From NCBI RefSeq assembly GCF_900491745.1, contig NZ_UETR01000013.1:51753-115752 (forward strand): a stretch of DNA of 64,000 nt, read 5' to 3'. The notes below the pieces were generated by a model. The model saw nothing but the letters and a program-made list of their open reading frames with translations, searched no databases and was not told where the DNA came from. Positions 24,296-32,725 of the stretch are shown piece by piece. The translations under genes were made by a program, and so were the position numbers. Origin of the DNA: Amarolinea aalborgensis (GTDB lineage: Bacteria; Chloroflexota; Anaerolineae; SSC4; Amarolineaceae). The first letter of the stretch is position 1, and the number at the start of each line of letters is the position of its first letter.

Positions 24296-25546
24296 ATGTA
24301 TCACAGACGGTTTCGTGGCATCGCACTGATCCTGGTCTTTCTGGTGCTGCTCAAGGCGGCGAGTGTGACATTTGCCGCAGAGGGGGGGCCGGGAACCAAT
24401 CTCCCCGATCCCACGTCTGTTGATTCGAGTATCATCGATGCCACGCAGTGGAAGACCTACACCGATGCGCGCTTTGACTTCACAATCCACTATCCTGCCG
24501 ATTGGGTCGTCCAACCGAGAACCGATAGGCCTGATGTAATCAGCGAAGCCCTGATCTTTTCCAACGGGACCCCGAATGAAACCGGTACACAATATCATCA
24601 AATTGTGATCGGGCAATACCTTTATGAGATCGAGACCGAAGCCAGTCTTACGGAGTGGACGGATCGCTACCCCACACAGTTCTCAACAGACAAGATCAAG
24701 ACGTCTGCGAAAAAGAACTTGAAGGTCAGCGCATCTGACGCGTTCTATGTGCGTGGCACATCACCACTCACTGAATACCAGTATACCAACATCCGTCAGG
24801 GGAACTTAGTGTGGTTTGTGTGGGCCAACTTCGGCGATTCAGCGACACTGCATGAGGCCATGATTTATGGTCATATGGTGTCGTCGCTGAAGTTTGGCGG
24901 TAAAGCGCCCCGTGCGCTGCGCGAGATTTACGGCGAGAAATTCCAGCCCGGCACGCTCCCTCCGCCAGAACAGCAGGAACCTGGTGCGGCCAGCGGGAGC
25001 AGCGTCTCCAAAGTGCCTGGAATGGCGTTAATGGTCTTTCGTCCTTTAGCGCTTGGAACGAACTGGTGGTCACCGGTACTCAAATTGAACGGCAGTCCGC
25101 GCTCCGCCAGGTGCGATAAGCTTGTTCATTCCCTGCATCAGGGGGAATACGACGCTCTCGATATCCCGATGACCGTTGGTTCAGGGGTTTACGCTGCCGC
25201 GGCTGGCACGGTGGCGATCTCTGGCTGGGACAACTCTGGCTTCGGTTTTCTTGTCAAGCTCATCCGGTCTGATAACTTAAGCTCCTACTATGCCCACCTA
25301 TCCGCGATAAGCGGGCTAGCATATGTGGGGGCTGGGATCGTTCTCGGAGCTTATGTTGGCAACTCAGGCAACACCGGTACCACGACTGGGCCTCACTTGC
25401 ATTTTCATGTTCAGATAGGCCAGTACGTTGACAGCCCATCAACTCCCGTTGATCTGACTGGGATGGTGGGTTTCGTGCCCAACGGCTATTATCCCAGCGC
25501 CAACCTGAACTCCAACGGCGTAGTCTGTGGCACGATGGGTCGGTGA
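24296..25546 (+). CDS. Secreted M23 (LytM-like) metallopeptidase with N-terminal PsbP-like region
   Basis: A 416-residue secreted protein. The ATG at 24296 follows GGAGG by 7 bases; a longer frame starts at 24245 upstream of a signal peptide. The signal peptide is RRFRGIALILVFLVLLK, cleaved near SVTFAAEGG. Residues about 45-200 (DARFDFTIHYPADWVVQP) resemble the PsbP/DUF1795-like fold seen in other lipoproteins of this window. The C-terminal M23 domain has HQGEYDALDIP, GTVAISGWDNSGFG, YYAHLSAI and the HxH motif GPHLHFHVQIG. Such enzymes cut peptidoglycan cross-links or cell-surface peptides. Expression may vary with the upstream C tract. Confidence 0.83.
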   Translation: MYHRRFRGIALILVFLVLLKAASVTFAAEGGPGTNLPDPTSVDSSIIDATQWKTYTDARFDFTIHYPADWVVQPRTDRPDVISEALIFSNGTPNETGTQYHQIVIGQYLYEIETEASLTEWTDRYPTQFSTDKIKTSAKKNLKVSASDAFYVRGTSPLTEYQYTNIRQGNLVWFVWANFGDSATLHEAMIYGHMVSSLKFGGKAPRALREIYGEKFQPGTLPPPEQQEPGAASGSSVSKVPGMALMVFRPLALGTNWWSPVLKLNGSPRSARCDKLVHSLHQGEYDALDIPMTVGSGVYAAAAGTVAISGWDNSGFGFLVKLIRSDNLSSYYAHLSAISGLAYVGAGIVLGAYVGNSGNTGTTTGPHLHFHVQIGQYVDSPSTPVDLTGMVGFVPNGYYPSANLNSNGVVCGTMGR

Positions 25547-25773
25547 GGGGTCAAACGAGGCACCCTCGATACTAAGGAATGAGAATTATGTAAGTGTTCG
25601 CTTTGGTGCTGTCTATATGCTCAGAATTCGCCCGGAACTGGAGAGTTAGAAAATTCTCATTCCCAAGCGTGTGCTGAACACCCATTTTCACCACAGAGGC
25701 GCGGCGAGTGCCGAGAATGGCATTGGAAATATTCGGCACGCTCCTGCAACCTTTCTTTGGTAGGAGACTGACG
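25547..25773. other. Intergenic region, nothing recognised
   Basis: Contains no clear gene. A possible -35/-10 pair for the following lipoprotein was not convincing. Confidence 0.3.
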
Positions 25774-26478
25774 ATGCGCATACCGCTCAAAGCTGCAATA
25801 AGCCTGCTGGCGATCGTTCTGTTGGCGGCGTGTACTGGGACTCCATCTGGTACCGTGCCGCACGAGACCGCGACGCATACGGTGTCAACCGCAACCCAGT
25901 CTGCGCCGACCGCACCGGTCGCAACTGGCGCAACACTGGCCGCAGTATCCACGCGCAAGCCAGCCCTCGGGTGCGCGTCCGGTGACGTAACACTCAAAGT
26001 GTATTTCGATCCGGTCGCTCAATACTGCCTGTTGTACCCGGCCCGTTTCACGGTTGGTGATGTCCAGCCGGGTTACCATGTGGCTTTTTACGGGCCGCCT
26101 ACAGCCGACTCGCCGGGCGGCGCACTCTCGCTGATGGAGCCAGGCTTGGCGCTGGGACGCACGGTGACGCAAGTAGTGGATGAGTTCCTAAAGTCAGCGG
26201 GCCAGTCATCGCCGCCAATCGTCCGTGAGGCCACCACCATTGGCGGAGAACCCGCTGAGATGGTTAAGAACGTGTTCGGTGAAGCAGGGTTGGTGTGGGA
26301 AGTTTTTGTAGTTCACGCCGATCATATCTATCGCTTCACGCTGTATCCGATGGAGGATGTCCTCGTCGCCACGCGACCCGATATTGATGCAATCTGGCAG
26401 GCTGTCCAAAGGTCATTCACCTTTCTGGAGGCAGCGCCGCCCCGCGCTGCCCCAATAGAAGCAACCCCTGCCCGCTGA
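25774..26478 (+). CDS. Lipoprotein of unknown function
   Basis: A 234-residue lipoprotein. TAGGAG precedes ATG 25774, and the signal peptide MRIPLKAAISLLAIVLLAAC ends in lipobox LLAAC. A Thr/Ala-rich linker follows to about residue 65. The globular part (CASGDVTLKVYFDPVAQYC, LYPARFTVGDVQPGYHVAF, EMVKNVFGEAGLVWEVFVV) has the layout of the PsbP-like or DUF-type domains in Chloroflexota lipoproteins (see also 24296 and 53861). It ends with a Pro/Ala-rich tail. The function is unknown; it lies between the peptidase and a small membrane protein. Confidence 0.7.
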   Translation: MRIPLKAAISLLAIVLLAACTGTPSGTVPHETATHTVSTATQSAPTAPVATGATLAAVSTRKPALGCASGDVTLKVYFDPVAQYCLLYPARFTVGDVQPGYHVAFYGPPTADSPGGALSLMEPGLALGRTVTQVVDEFLKSAGQSSPPIVREATTIGGEPAEMVKNVFGEAGLVWEVFVVHADHIYRFTLYPMEDVLVATRPDIDAIWQAVQRSFTFLEAAPPRAAPIEATPAR

Positions 26479-26629
26479 GGCGTTCTCCCTGCCCACCGAG
26501 ATCACCGCACCCAATCAACCTGGTCGCTACGAACTCGTGATCCTGGGCGAGCCCTTGTACATGAGCCAACCTCCTGGTCCCCAACGGGTTATGCGCGCGG
26601 AACTGCTGCGCCAGCCTGCACCGGTTTGA
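26479..26629 (+). pseudogene. Possible C-terminal gene fragment
   Basis: In a frame different from the preceding lipoprotein, the sequence after its stop reads FSLPTEITAPNQPGRYELV, then ILGEPLYMSQPPGPQRVM, ending at a TGA at 26627-26629. It has good codon character but no start. It resembles the end of an extracellular beta-domain and may be a gene remnant. Low certainty. Confidence 0.3.
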
Positions 26630-26768
26630 ATTTTGACCGCCCGTGTGGTAACATCACAGGGAACATTCGGCGGCGCTTTCTACACCGATGCGATAGATCG
26701 GGCAGGGAACATGGCAGCCATGGGAGACATGGCAGCGCCATCCACGCCGCTTGAGGATAGGAGATCGT

Positions 26769-27209
26769 GTGAAACAGGCTTCTGTCAAACAAAAAGCAAA
26801 GTCAACGCCAACCACCGCCGCGCCGGTGGGGCGCAAGTTGGTCGTCCTGGTTGTGGTGGATGTGCTTGTTTTCTTGCTCTTTGCCACCGTGGGGCGCGCC
26901 AGTCACGCGGAATCGCTGCCCCTGTTGGGTATCGCACAGACGGCCGCGCCCTTCTTGCTCGCCTGGTTGGCGGTGGCCCCAGTGCTGGGCGCGTATCGGC
27001 CCGCGCTGTTGACGCAACCGCTGCCCATGGCTGCACAGTCGCTGATTGCCTGGATTGCGGCCTGCGTGCTAGGCCTCTTCATCCGCTCGGCCTGGCTGCA
27101 GCGGGAGATCATTCTCACCTTTGCCCTGGTCACGTTCGGGGTCGTGGCAGTTCTACTCGTCGGGTGGCGTACGCTGTTTGCCTGGTGGAACCGGTCGCGC
27201 CTCGTGTAA
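26769..27209 (+). CDS. DUF3054-family membrane protein
   Basis: A 146-residue protein with four hydrophobic segments. The start is taken as GTG 26769 because AGGAG lies 5 bases upstream; a frame from TTG 26751 would include that site. Conserved-looking features are VDVLVFLLFATVGRASHAE, APFLLAWLAVAPVLGAYRP and ILTFALVTFGVVAVLLVGWR, matching DUF3054 proteins of actinobacteria and Chloroflexota. The function of the family is unknown. A hairpin at 27272 may end its transcript. Confidence 0.75.
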   Translation: MKQASVKQKAKSTPTTAAPVGRKLVVLVVVDVLVFLLFATVGRASHAESLPLLGIAQTAAPFLLAWLAVAPVLGAYRPALLTQPLPMAAQSLIAWIAACVLGLFIRSAWLQREIILTFALVTFGVVAVLLVGWRTLFAWWNRSRLV

Positions 27210-27271
27210 CGTCCACAGGGGCATCGCGCACCGAGTGATGTCTGCCATCTGAATCGAAAAATTGCATCCGG

Positions 27272-27298
27272 GTGCGACGCATGACTTGTGCGTCGCAC
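27272..27298 (+). terminator. Hairpin downstream of the DUF3054 gene
   Basis: A perfect 10-bp stem, GTGCGACGCA with TGCGTCGCAC, and a 7-base loop, followed by TTATTCTT. A T-poor intrinsic terminator is the simplest reading. Confidence 0.5.
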
Positions 27299-27331
27299 TT
27301 ATTCTTGTTCGAGGTTCGATTAACTTACATC

Positions 27332-28864
27332 ATGACTGTTTTTCTTGTTCGCGGACTCACGGTGTTGTACACGGTTGCCGTGGCGTGGCTTTTGCTCTAC
27401 AGCGTACAGGCGCTGTTCTTCAGCCTGGTTTTTTGGCGCCGTGCGCAGGTGCAGCCGGCCCCCGCGGCCCCGCCTTCGTGGCCGATGGTCACGGTGCAGC
27501 TCCCGATTTTCAATGAATTGCATGTTGGTCGCCGACTGCTGGCGGCCGTCGCCGCGCTGAACTATCCACGCCAGGCGCTGCATATCCAGGTGCTTGACGA
27601 CTCGACTGACGAAACGACCGTCCTGCTGAAGGCTGAGGTGCGGCGCTTACAGGCGCGTGGGTTTCAAGTGACGTATCTGCACCGCGACGACCGTCGCGGC
27701 TACAAGGCTGGCGCGCTGGCGGCCGGCCTGGCGCAGACCGGGGCTCATTTCGTCGCGATCTTCGACGCCGATTTTGTGCCGCCGCCCGATTTTCTCAAAC
27801 GGGCGCTGCCTCACTTGCTGGCTGATCCCAACGCCGGCTTCGTGCAGGCGCGCTGGGCGCACCTGAATGCCACCTATTCAGGCCTCACGGGCGCGCAGGC
27901 GTTGGCGCTGGACGGTCACTTCGTCATTGAGCAAACCGCACGGCAGCAGCTGGGCGCGTTCATCAGCTTCAACGGCACGGCCGGCATCTGGCGGCGCGCC
28001 TGCATCGAGGCCGCCGGCGGTTGGCAGGCCGACACCCTGTGTGAAGACTTGGACCTGAGCTACCGCGCCCAACTGCTCGGCTGGCGCGGCATCTATCGGC
28101 CTGAGATTGGCGTGCCCGCGGAACTGCCTCCGCAGCTGCTGGCCTTCAAGCGCCAGCAGTTTCGCTGGGCCAAAGGCTCCGTGCAGACCCTGCGCAAGTT
28201 GTGGAAGCGGGTCGCATGGGGTTCGAGACCATCCACCCCACACGGGCAGCCGACACGGTCGCCCTTGAGGACACGGATTTTGGGCCTGCTCCATTTGAGC
28301 GGCTACGCGGTGCATCCACTGCTGGTGCTGGTGCTGCTCTTGTCCCTGCCGATGCTGTGGTTAGGCCCAGCGACGCAGCCATCGGTGGGGCTGTTTGGAT
28401 GGGCCAGCCTGGGGCCGCCGCTGCTCTTTGCCCTTGCGCAGCGCCATCTCTACGCCGATCAGCCGGGCGGGTGGTTACGCCGCTTCGCCTATTTCCCCGG
28501 CCTCATGCTGTTGGGCATCGGCCTCGCGCTCAATGGTACGCAGGCGGTCATCGAAGGGCTGATCGGTCGCGGGGGCGCATTCCGCCGCACCCCCAAATTC
28601 CATGTCAAGCAGCAGGCCGATGCCTGGGCAAACAGCCCGTACGCGCTGGGTCTCGACTGGACGACCGCCGGCGAGATCGTGTTAGCCCTGTACGCGCTGA
28701 CAGCGGTGGTTGTGGCTGTTTGGCGTCACAGCCTGGGCGCGGCGCCCTTCCTGGCCTTGTACGCGTTGGCGTTTGGCAGCACCGCGGCCGTCGGCCTCTG
28801 GCAGGCCGGACGCGTCCACATGCGACCCAGGCATCCACTCGTTCCGCCGCGCCTGGCGCGTTAG
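27332..28864 (+). CDS. Processive family 2 glycosyltransferase (cellulose-synthase-like)
   Basis: A 510-residue membrane enzyme. The start is taken as MTVFLVRGLTVLYTV at 27332, before the first hydrophobic helix; it could be a little further upstream. The order is one N-terminal membrane helix, then the GT domain with VTVQLPIFNE, VLDDSTDET, FDADFVPP, EDLDLSYRAQLLGW and QQFRWAKGS (the QxxRW motif), then about five C-terminal helices. This is the pattern of CESA-like glucomannan or glycolipid synthases that both make and export a beta-glycan. The 18-bp tandem repeat overlaps its stop codon. Confidence 0.87.
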   Translation: MTVFLVRGLTVLYTVAVAWLLLYSVQALFFSLVFWRRAQVQPAPAAPPSWPMVTVQLPIFNELHVGRRLLAAVAALNYPRQALHIQVLDDSTDETTVLLKAEVRRLQARGFQVTYLHRDDRRGYKAGALAAGLAQTGAHFVAIFDADFVPPPDFLKRALPHLLADPNAGFVQARWAHLNATYSGLTGAQALALDGHFVIEQTARQQLGAFISFNGTAGIWRRACIEAAGGWQADTLCEDLDLSYRAQLLGWRGIYRPEIGVPAELPPQLLAFKRQQFRWAKGSVQTLRKLWKRVAWGSRPSTPHGQPTRSPLRTRILGLLHLSGYAVHPLLVLVLLLSLPMLWLGPATQPSVGLFGWASLGPPLLFALAQRHLYADQPGGWLRRFAYFPGLMLLGIGLALNGTQAVIEGLIGRGGAFRRTPKFHVKQQADAWANSPYALGLDWTTAGEIVLALYALTAVVVAVWRHSLGAAPFLALYALAFGSTAAVGLWQAGRVHMRPRHPLVPPRLAR

Positions 28865-28930
28865 ACGCGCCAGGCGCGTTAGACGCGCCTGGCGCGTTAG
28901 ACGCGCCTGGCGCGTTAGACGCGCCTGGCG
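28860..28930. repeat. 18-bp tandem repeat, four units
   Basis: The unit GTTAGACGCGCCTGGCGC starts at 28860, 28878, 28896 and 28914; the first has A for T in the palindrome and the last is incomplete. Each unit contains GCGCCTGGCGC or its near-palindrome, so the array can form several hairpins. It includes the stop codon of the glycosyltransferase. Confidence 0.85.
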
Positions 28931-28960
28931 AGCAGAGTCATTCTCGATAGGAGGTTGGTT

Positions 28961-29431
28961 ATGATCGAAGTCAAAATCCCTGGCGGCGAGCCGTGGCAGT
29001 TGGCGCATCTGGTGCTTGATCTCAATGGCACCCTGGCCTGTGATGGCGTCTTGCTCTCAGGCATCGCCAAACGCATCGCGGCCCTGAAATCCCAGCTGAC
29101 GATTCATCTTCTCACCGCGGATACGCACGGCAGCGCGCAGCAGGCGGCGCAGAAACTGGACGTGGAGCTGCATGTACTGGCCGCTGGGCCAGGCGGCCCG
29201 CAGAAGGCGGACTTTGTGCAGGCCTTGGGGGCATCCCAGGTCGTGGCCATGGGCAACGGCACCAATGACGCCGCCATGCTGCGCGCCGCGCGCCTGGGCA
29301 TCGCCGTGCTGGGCGATGAGGGCCTGGCGCCGGATGCGTTGGCTGCCGCAACAATCGTCGTGCGTCATGCGCACGACGGGCTGGACTTGCTCCGTTTTCC
29401 GATGCGCCTGAGCGCCAGCCTGCGCCCGTGA
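28961..29431 (+). CDS. HAD-like hydrolase (soluble P-type-ATPase-like)
   Basis: A 156-residue protein. AGGAGG with a 6-base gap sets the start at 28961. Motif I is LVLDLNGTLACDG, where the second Asp of DxD is replaced by Asn as in COG4087-type proteins. Motif II is HLLTADTHG and motif IV is VVAMGNGTNDAAML, followed by GIAVLGDEG and ATIVVRHAHDGLDLL. The fold equals the phosphorylation domain of metal-transporting P-type ATPases without the membrane part. A small-molecule or protein phosphatase role is possible. It lies just after the tandem repeat. Confidence 0.82.
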   Translation: MIEVKIPGGEPWQLAHLVLDLNGTLACDGVLLSGIAKRIAALKSQLTIHLLTADTHGSAQQAAQKLDVELHVLAAGPGGPQKADFVQALGASQVVAMGNGTNDAAMLRAARLGIAVLGDEGLAPDALAAATIVVRHAHDGLDLLRFPMRLSASLRP

Positions 29432-29444
29432 GGCCGCTGTTCGG

Positions 29445-31286
29445 CTAACGCCGGATGACAGGCAAAAAAGAAACAGACGCGGGCGGTGTGATGTAGCGCA
29501 GCAAGGCGCCGTTGTCGCCCACAGCCCATCCGTCTGTGGCTGAGACCATATCTAGCGCCGCGACAGTCCAGCTGGGCGGGATGGGCGCTTCGTTCCAGCC
29601 GCTGCCATTCCAGTGGAAGAAATGGTTGGCGCCAACCCAGTTGCCGACCGCCCAGCCATCGCTGGGCGATAACATGCGCACGCCAACCAGGTCGAGATTG
29701 CTGGGGTTGACCACCTGAGTCCAACGGTGCGCATCCCAATGGGCGATGGTAAAGCGGCGTCCAACGCTCCAGCCGTCGAACGCGGACAGCATGTCCAGGG
29801 CGCGCAGGTCGTCCTCTGCAGGCGGGAGCAGCTCGCGCCAGGCGCTACCATCCCACTGCAACGCCGTGCTCTGCGCGCCGACTGCCCAGCCCGCGATTGG
29901 CGTAACCATGTCAATGGCAAACAAATGGCGAGTAGTGGGGCCTGCCACCACGGCCCAGGCCTGGCCATCCCAATGCAGGATGACCCCCTCTTGACCCACC
30001 GCCCACCCATCGCTGGCGGACAGCATGGCGACGGCGTTCAATTGCTTGGTGGTCGGCGTGGGGATCTGCGCCCAGGACGCGCCATCCCAGTGCAGGGTGG
30101 CGCCTGCGTCGCCCACCGCCCAGCCGTCATTGGCTGCCAGCATGTGGACGCCGCGCAGGGCCGCCGTTGCTGGCCCGGCGACGCGCGCCCAGTCCAGCCC
30201 ATTCCAGTGCAGGATGGCGCCGGCATCGCCCACGGCCCAGCCGTCATTGACCGTCAGCATGTCCACCGCGCGCAGATTATCCACCGCCGCCTCGCCGGCC
30301 GGCGCTGTCCACGCGCGGCCGTTCCACTGGAGCCGCGTGCCGCCGCTGCCGACCGCCCAACCGCTGCCCCCCGGCAGAACGTCAATCCCGAGCAGTCCCC
30401 CTGTGGTTGGGCTTGGTGCGACCAGCCAGGCCGCGCCGTCCCAATGGAGCAGCACGCCGCCGCTGCCCGCGGCCCAGCCGTCAGCCGCACTCAGCATCGA
30501 GAGCGAGGTCAAATCTGCATTCGTCGGACTGCTTGCCTGCGTCCACAGCACGCCGTTCCAGTGCAAGATCGCGCCTTCCGCGCCCACGGCCCAACCGTCG
30601 GTTGGCGAAAGCATATCCACGGCCTTGAGCGAAGCGGCCAGGGGGCTGGCAACGGGCGTCCACTTATTGCCGTCCCAGCGCAGGATCGTGCCCTGGTTGC
30701 CAACCGCCCAACCGTTGGCGGCGGAAAGCATATCCACTGCCGTCAGCTTTTGATTGACCCCGGCCACCGTGCTGTCGGTCCACGACGCGCCATCCCAGTG
30801 CACCACCACCGCCCAATAGCGTTGCCAAAACACATAACCAACGGCCCACACGTCGTCGCTCGCGATCATGCTGACCGAGGCCAGGCGCAGCGTGTTCGCG
30901 GGAGGGTGCTGCGTCCAGGTTTGCCCGTCCCAGTGCAGCATATCGCCCTGGTCGCCCACAGCCCACGCATCGTGGGGTGAAAGCATGTCCACGGCAGTCA
31001 GGCTGCCATTGGCAGGGTTCGGCACGTCGCTCCAGGCGATGCCGTTCCAATGGAGAATCGCGCCGTGGCCCGTCATGCCTCCGACCGCCCAACCGTCGTT
31101 CGCCGACAGCAGGGTGACACCGGCCAAGTGGTGGCGGCACGGATTGGCCTGGCTGGGGGGCCAGCATTGCCACGCGCCAGAACTAGCCGGCGCGATCGGG
31201 GCTAGATCAGCCTGGGGTAGAGCTGCGGAGAATAAAATCGCAAGCAAGGTGTTCAGGGCAATGGCCTGCAAGAGTCTACTTGTCAT
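29445..31286 (-). CDS. Secreted repeat protein with 14 WAVG-type beta-propeller blades
   Basis: A 613-residue exported protein. The start MTSRLLQAIALNTLLAI at 31286 opens a signal peptide; the open frame extends upstream without coding character. After the mature N-terminus come 14 repeats of about 38-40 residues with the consensus ML-A-DGWAVGD-G-ILHWDG--W. They resemble the BNR/YCF48-like or Kelch-like beta-strand repeats of Chloroflexota surface proteins, and 14 would suit two seven-bladed propellers. The repeats carry different loop residues. The ligand is unknown. It converges with the HAD gene. Confidence 0.8.
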   Translation of the reverse strand: MTSRLLQAIALNTLLAILFSAALPQADLAPIAPASSGAWQCWPPSQANPCRHHLAGVTLLSANDGWAVGGMTGHGAILHWNGIAWSDVPNPANGSLTAVDMLSPHDAWAVGDQGDMLHWDGQTWTQHPPANTLRLASVSMIASDDVWAVGYVFWQRYWAVVVHWDGASWTDSTVAGVNQKLTAVDMLSAANGWAVGNQGTILRWDGNKWTPVASPLAASLKAVDMLSPTDGWAVGAEGAILHWNGVLWTQASSPTNADLTSLSMLSAADGWAAGSGGVLLHWDGAAWLVAPSPTTGGLLGIDVLPGGSGWAVGSGGTRLQWNGRAWTAPAGEAAVDNLRAVDMLTVNDGWAVGDAGAILHWNGLDWARVAGPATAALRGVHMLAANDGWAVGDAGATLHWDGASWAQIPTPTTKQLNAVAMLSASDGWAVGQEGVILHWDGQAWAVVAGPTTRHLFAIDMVTPIAGWAVGAQSTALQWDGSAWRELLPPAEDDLRALDMLSAFDGWSVGRRFTIAHWDAHRWTQVVNPSNLDLVGVRMLSPSDGWAVGNWVGANHFFHWNGSGWNEAPIPPSWTVAALDMVSATDGWAVGDNGALLRYITPPASVSFLPVIRR

Positions 31287-31416
31287 ACAATGCTCGGCGT
31301 GCAAAAGATGTGGTTCGCCGCGAGGCGATACGCCTGCCTCATGGTAGCGCCTTCCGCGACTGGCGTCAAAAAACCTGGCGTCACGACAGTTTGGGTGATG
31401 CAGGCCCACTTTCGAC

Positions 31417-31452
31417 AACAGAAGAGGCAGCCCCAGGGCCGCCTCTTCTGTT
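31417..31452. terminator. Strong hairpin between DUF1059 and the repeat protein
   Basis: A perfect 12-bp stem, AACAGAAGAGGC (31417-31428) with GCCTCTTCTGTT (31441-31452). There is no clear T-run on either strand, so it may be a factor-dependent or weak terminator for the DUF1059 gene. Confidence 0.5.
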
Positions 31453-31473
31453 ATTCTCAAACTTGCCGGGATG

Positions 31474-31662
31474 TTATCTAATCTTCGCTTCGATGAGCTG
31501 GTCCATAGCGGCAAGCTGCTCCGGCGACGACATCGTCTTGAGTACCTCCGCATGCACTTCGGCGGCATGCACCATGGCTTTCTGTTTTACTTCTGACGCA
31601 GATTCGCCATGTACGACATGATCACAATCCATTCCCAAATCACGACAAGCAAGCTGAAGCAT
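31474..31662 (-). CDS. DUF1059-family small protein
   Basis: A 62-residue protein starting MLQLACRDLGMDCDHVV, with AGGAGG 7 bases before the ATG; a much longer frame opens upstream without support. The family signature is CRDLGMDCDHVVHGES, then a helical part KQKAMVHAAEVHA. Members are short cytosolic proteins of unknown function with a conserved Cys pair. Confidence 0.85.
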   Translation of the reverse strand: MLQLACRDLGMDCDHVVHGESASEVKQKAMVHAAEVHAEVLKTMSSPEQLAAMDQLIEAKIR

Positions 31663-31848
31663 CTGAAACCTCCTGCTGACAGTGCGATCTTCCCTACAAA
31701 GGCAAGACCAGAAACAGCGACACCACGTGTGGGGACATGGCTGGCCTAGTGTAACATAATTCAATGCTGAATGCAACAGGAACGGATATCTTACCCCTCG
31801 CTGATTCAACTTCGTGGCTTGGTGGTTTTGTGACTTCGAGTGACGGAT

Positions 31849-31877
31849 TTGTGGGGTGACACGGCGCGTGCTATACT
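31849..31877 (+). promoter_or_regulatory. Sigma-70-like promoter
   Basis: TTGTGG, a 17-base spacer, TATACT, placed 30 bases upstream of the acyltransferase start. Confidence 0.5.
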
Positions 31878-31906
31878 GACTCATTACATAAGAAGGAATC
31901 TCTTCC

Positions 31907-32500
31907 ATGCAGCGAACCTTGTTTGAAAACCGTTTTTTGATGGGCGTGCTGAGCCGCCCGGCCACCTTTATGATGCGCCGGGCCGGCTGGCGGATCGAAG
32001 GACAGCCGCCCGCGTTGCCCAAGTACGTGATTGTGGGCGCGCCCCACACCTCCAATTGGGATTTCCTGGTCATGCTGGGCGTTGTCTTGACGGTCGGGAT
32101 CGAGATGTTCTGGCTCGGCAAGCACACCCTGTTCAAGCCGCCCCTGGGCGGCCTGTTTCGCTGGTTGGGCGGCATCCCGGTAGACCGCAGACAGGCTAAT
32201 GGGCTGGTGGATCAGTTGGTGGATGTTTTTCATGCTCACGAAAAGCTGGTCCTGGTTGTCCCGCCGGAAGGCTCACGTAAGAAGTTGAAGACGTGGAAGA
32301 GCGGATTTTACCACATCGCCAGGGGCGCGCAGGTGCCGATGGCATTGGTTGCCATGGATTATGGGCGCAAAGTCGTTGGCTTTGGGCCAGTGGTGACGCC
32401 CACCGGCGACTTGGAGGCTGATATGGTTTCCATTCGCTCATTCTTTGCTTCTGCCGTCGGCAAGTTTCCCCACGAAGCCGCGCAGATTGCGCTCAAGTAG
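31907..32500 (+). CDS. Acyltransferase (1-acylglycerol-3-phosphate acyltransferase-like)
   Basis: A 197-residue protein with AAGGAATC upstream. The catalytic HX4D motif is APHTSNWDFLVM. The acceptor-site block is FRWLGGIPVDRR, and the third block is VVPPEGSRKKLKTWKSGFYHIA. It is shorter than PlsC and looks like the compact COG3176/PlsC-like acyltransferases of phospholipid metabolism. It is expressed alone from its own promoter. Confidence 0.85.
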   Translation: MQRTLFENRFLMGVLSRPATFMMRRAGWRIEGQPPALPKYVIVGAPHTSNWDFLVMLGVVLTVGIEMFWLGKHTLFKPPLGGLFRWLGGIPVDRRQANGLVDQLVDVFHAHEKLVLVVPPEGSRKKLKTWKSGFYHIARGAQVPMALVAMDYGRKVVGFGPVVTPTGDLEADMVSIRSFFASAVGKFPHEAAQIALK

Positions 32501-32530
32501 CGACCTTTCATATCAGTCGCCCATGCGCAG

Positions 32531-32633
32531 GGCGCTGCAATCCGGCGGATTGCGCCACAGAATATAATGTAGCGCAAGCCGCTGGCTTGCCTTTGTGGCG
32601 CGGGGCGCTGCAATCCGGCGAATTGCGCCACAG
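32531..32633. repeat. Duplicated 30-bp palindromic element
   Basis: GGCGCTGCAATCCGGC followed by GGATTGCGCCACAG is found at 32531-32560 and again, with one base changed, at 32604-32633. Each contains the palindrome GCAATCC-GGC-GGATTGC. Between them GCGCAAGCC-GCT-GGCTTGC is a further hairpin. This is a REP-like cluster. Confidence 0.75.
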
Positions 32634-32725
32634 GGCTATTTTCGGGTCAGTCGCCTGCAGAAAACTAGCCAAGTCGGGTTCGTGCAGGCCTCTGTCAATC
32701 CCTGGTTTGAGATGCACGGAGATCA

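Noticed and set aside
28860..28930. Possible CRISPR array
   Set aside because: Units are only 18 bp, directly abutting without spacers, and there are no cas genes. It is a plain tandem repeat.
30028..30980. Plus-strand frames within the 14-repeat protein
   Set aside because: Their repeats are the antisense image of the WAVG repeats.
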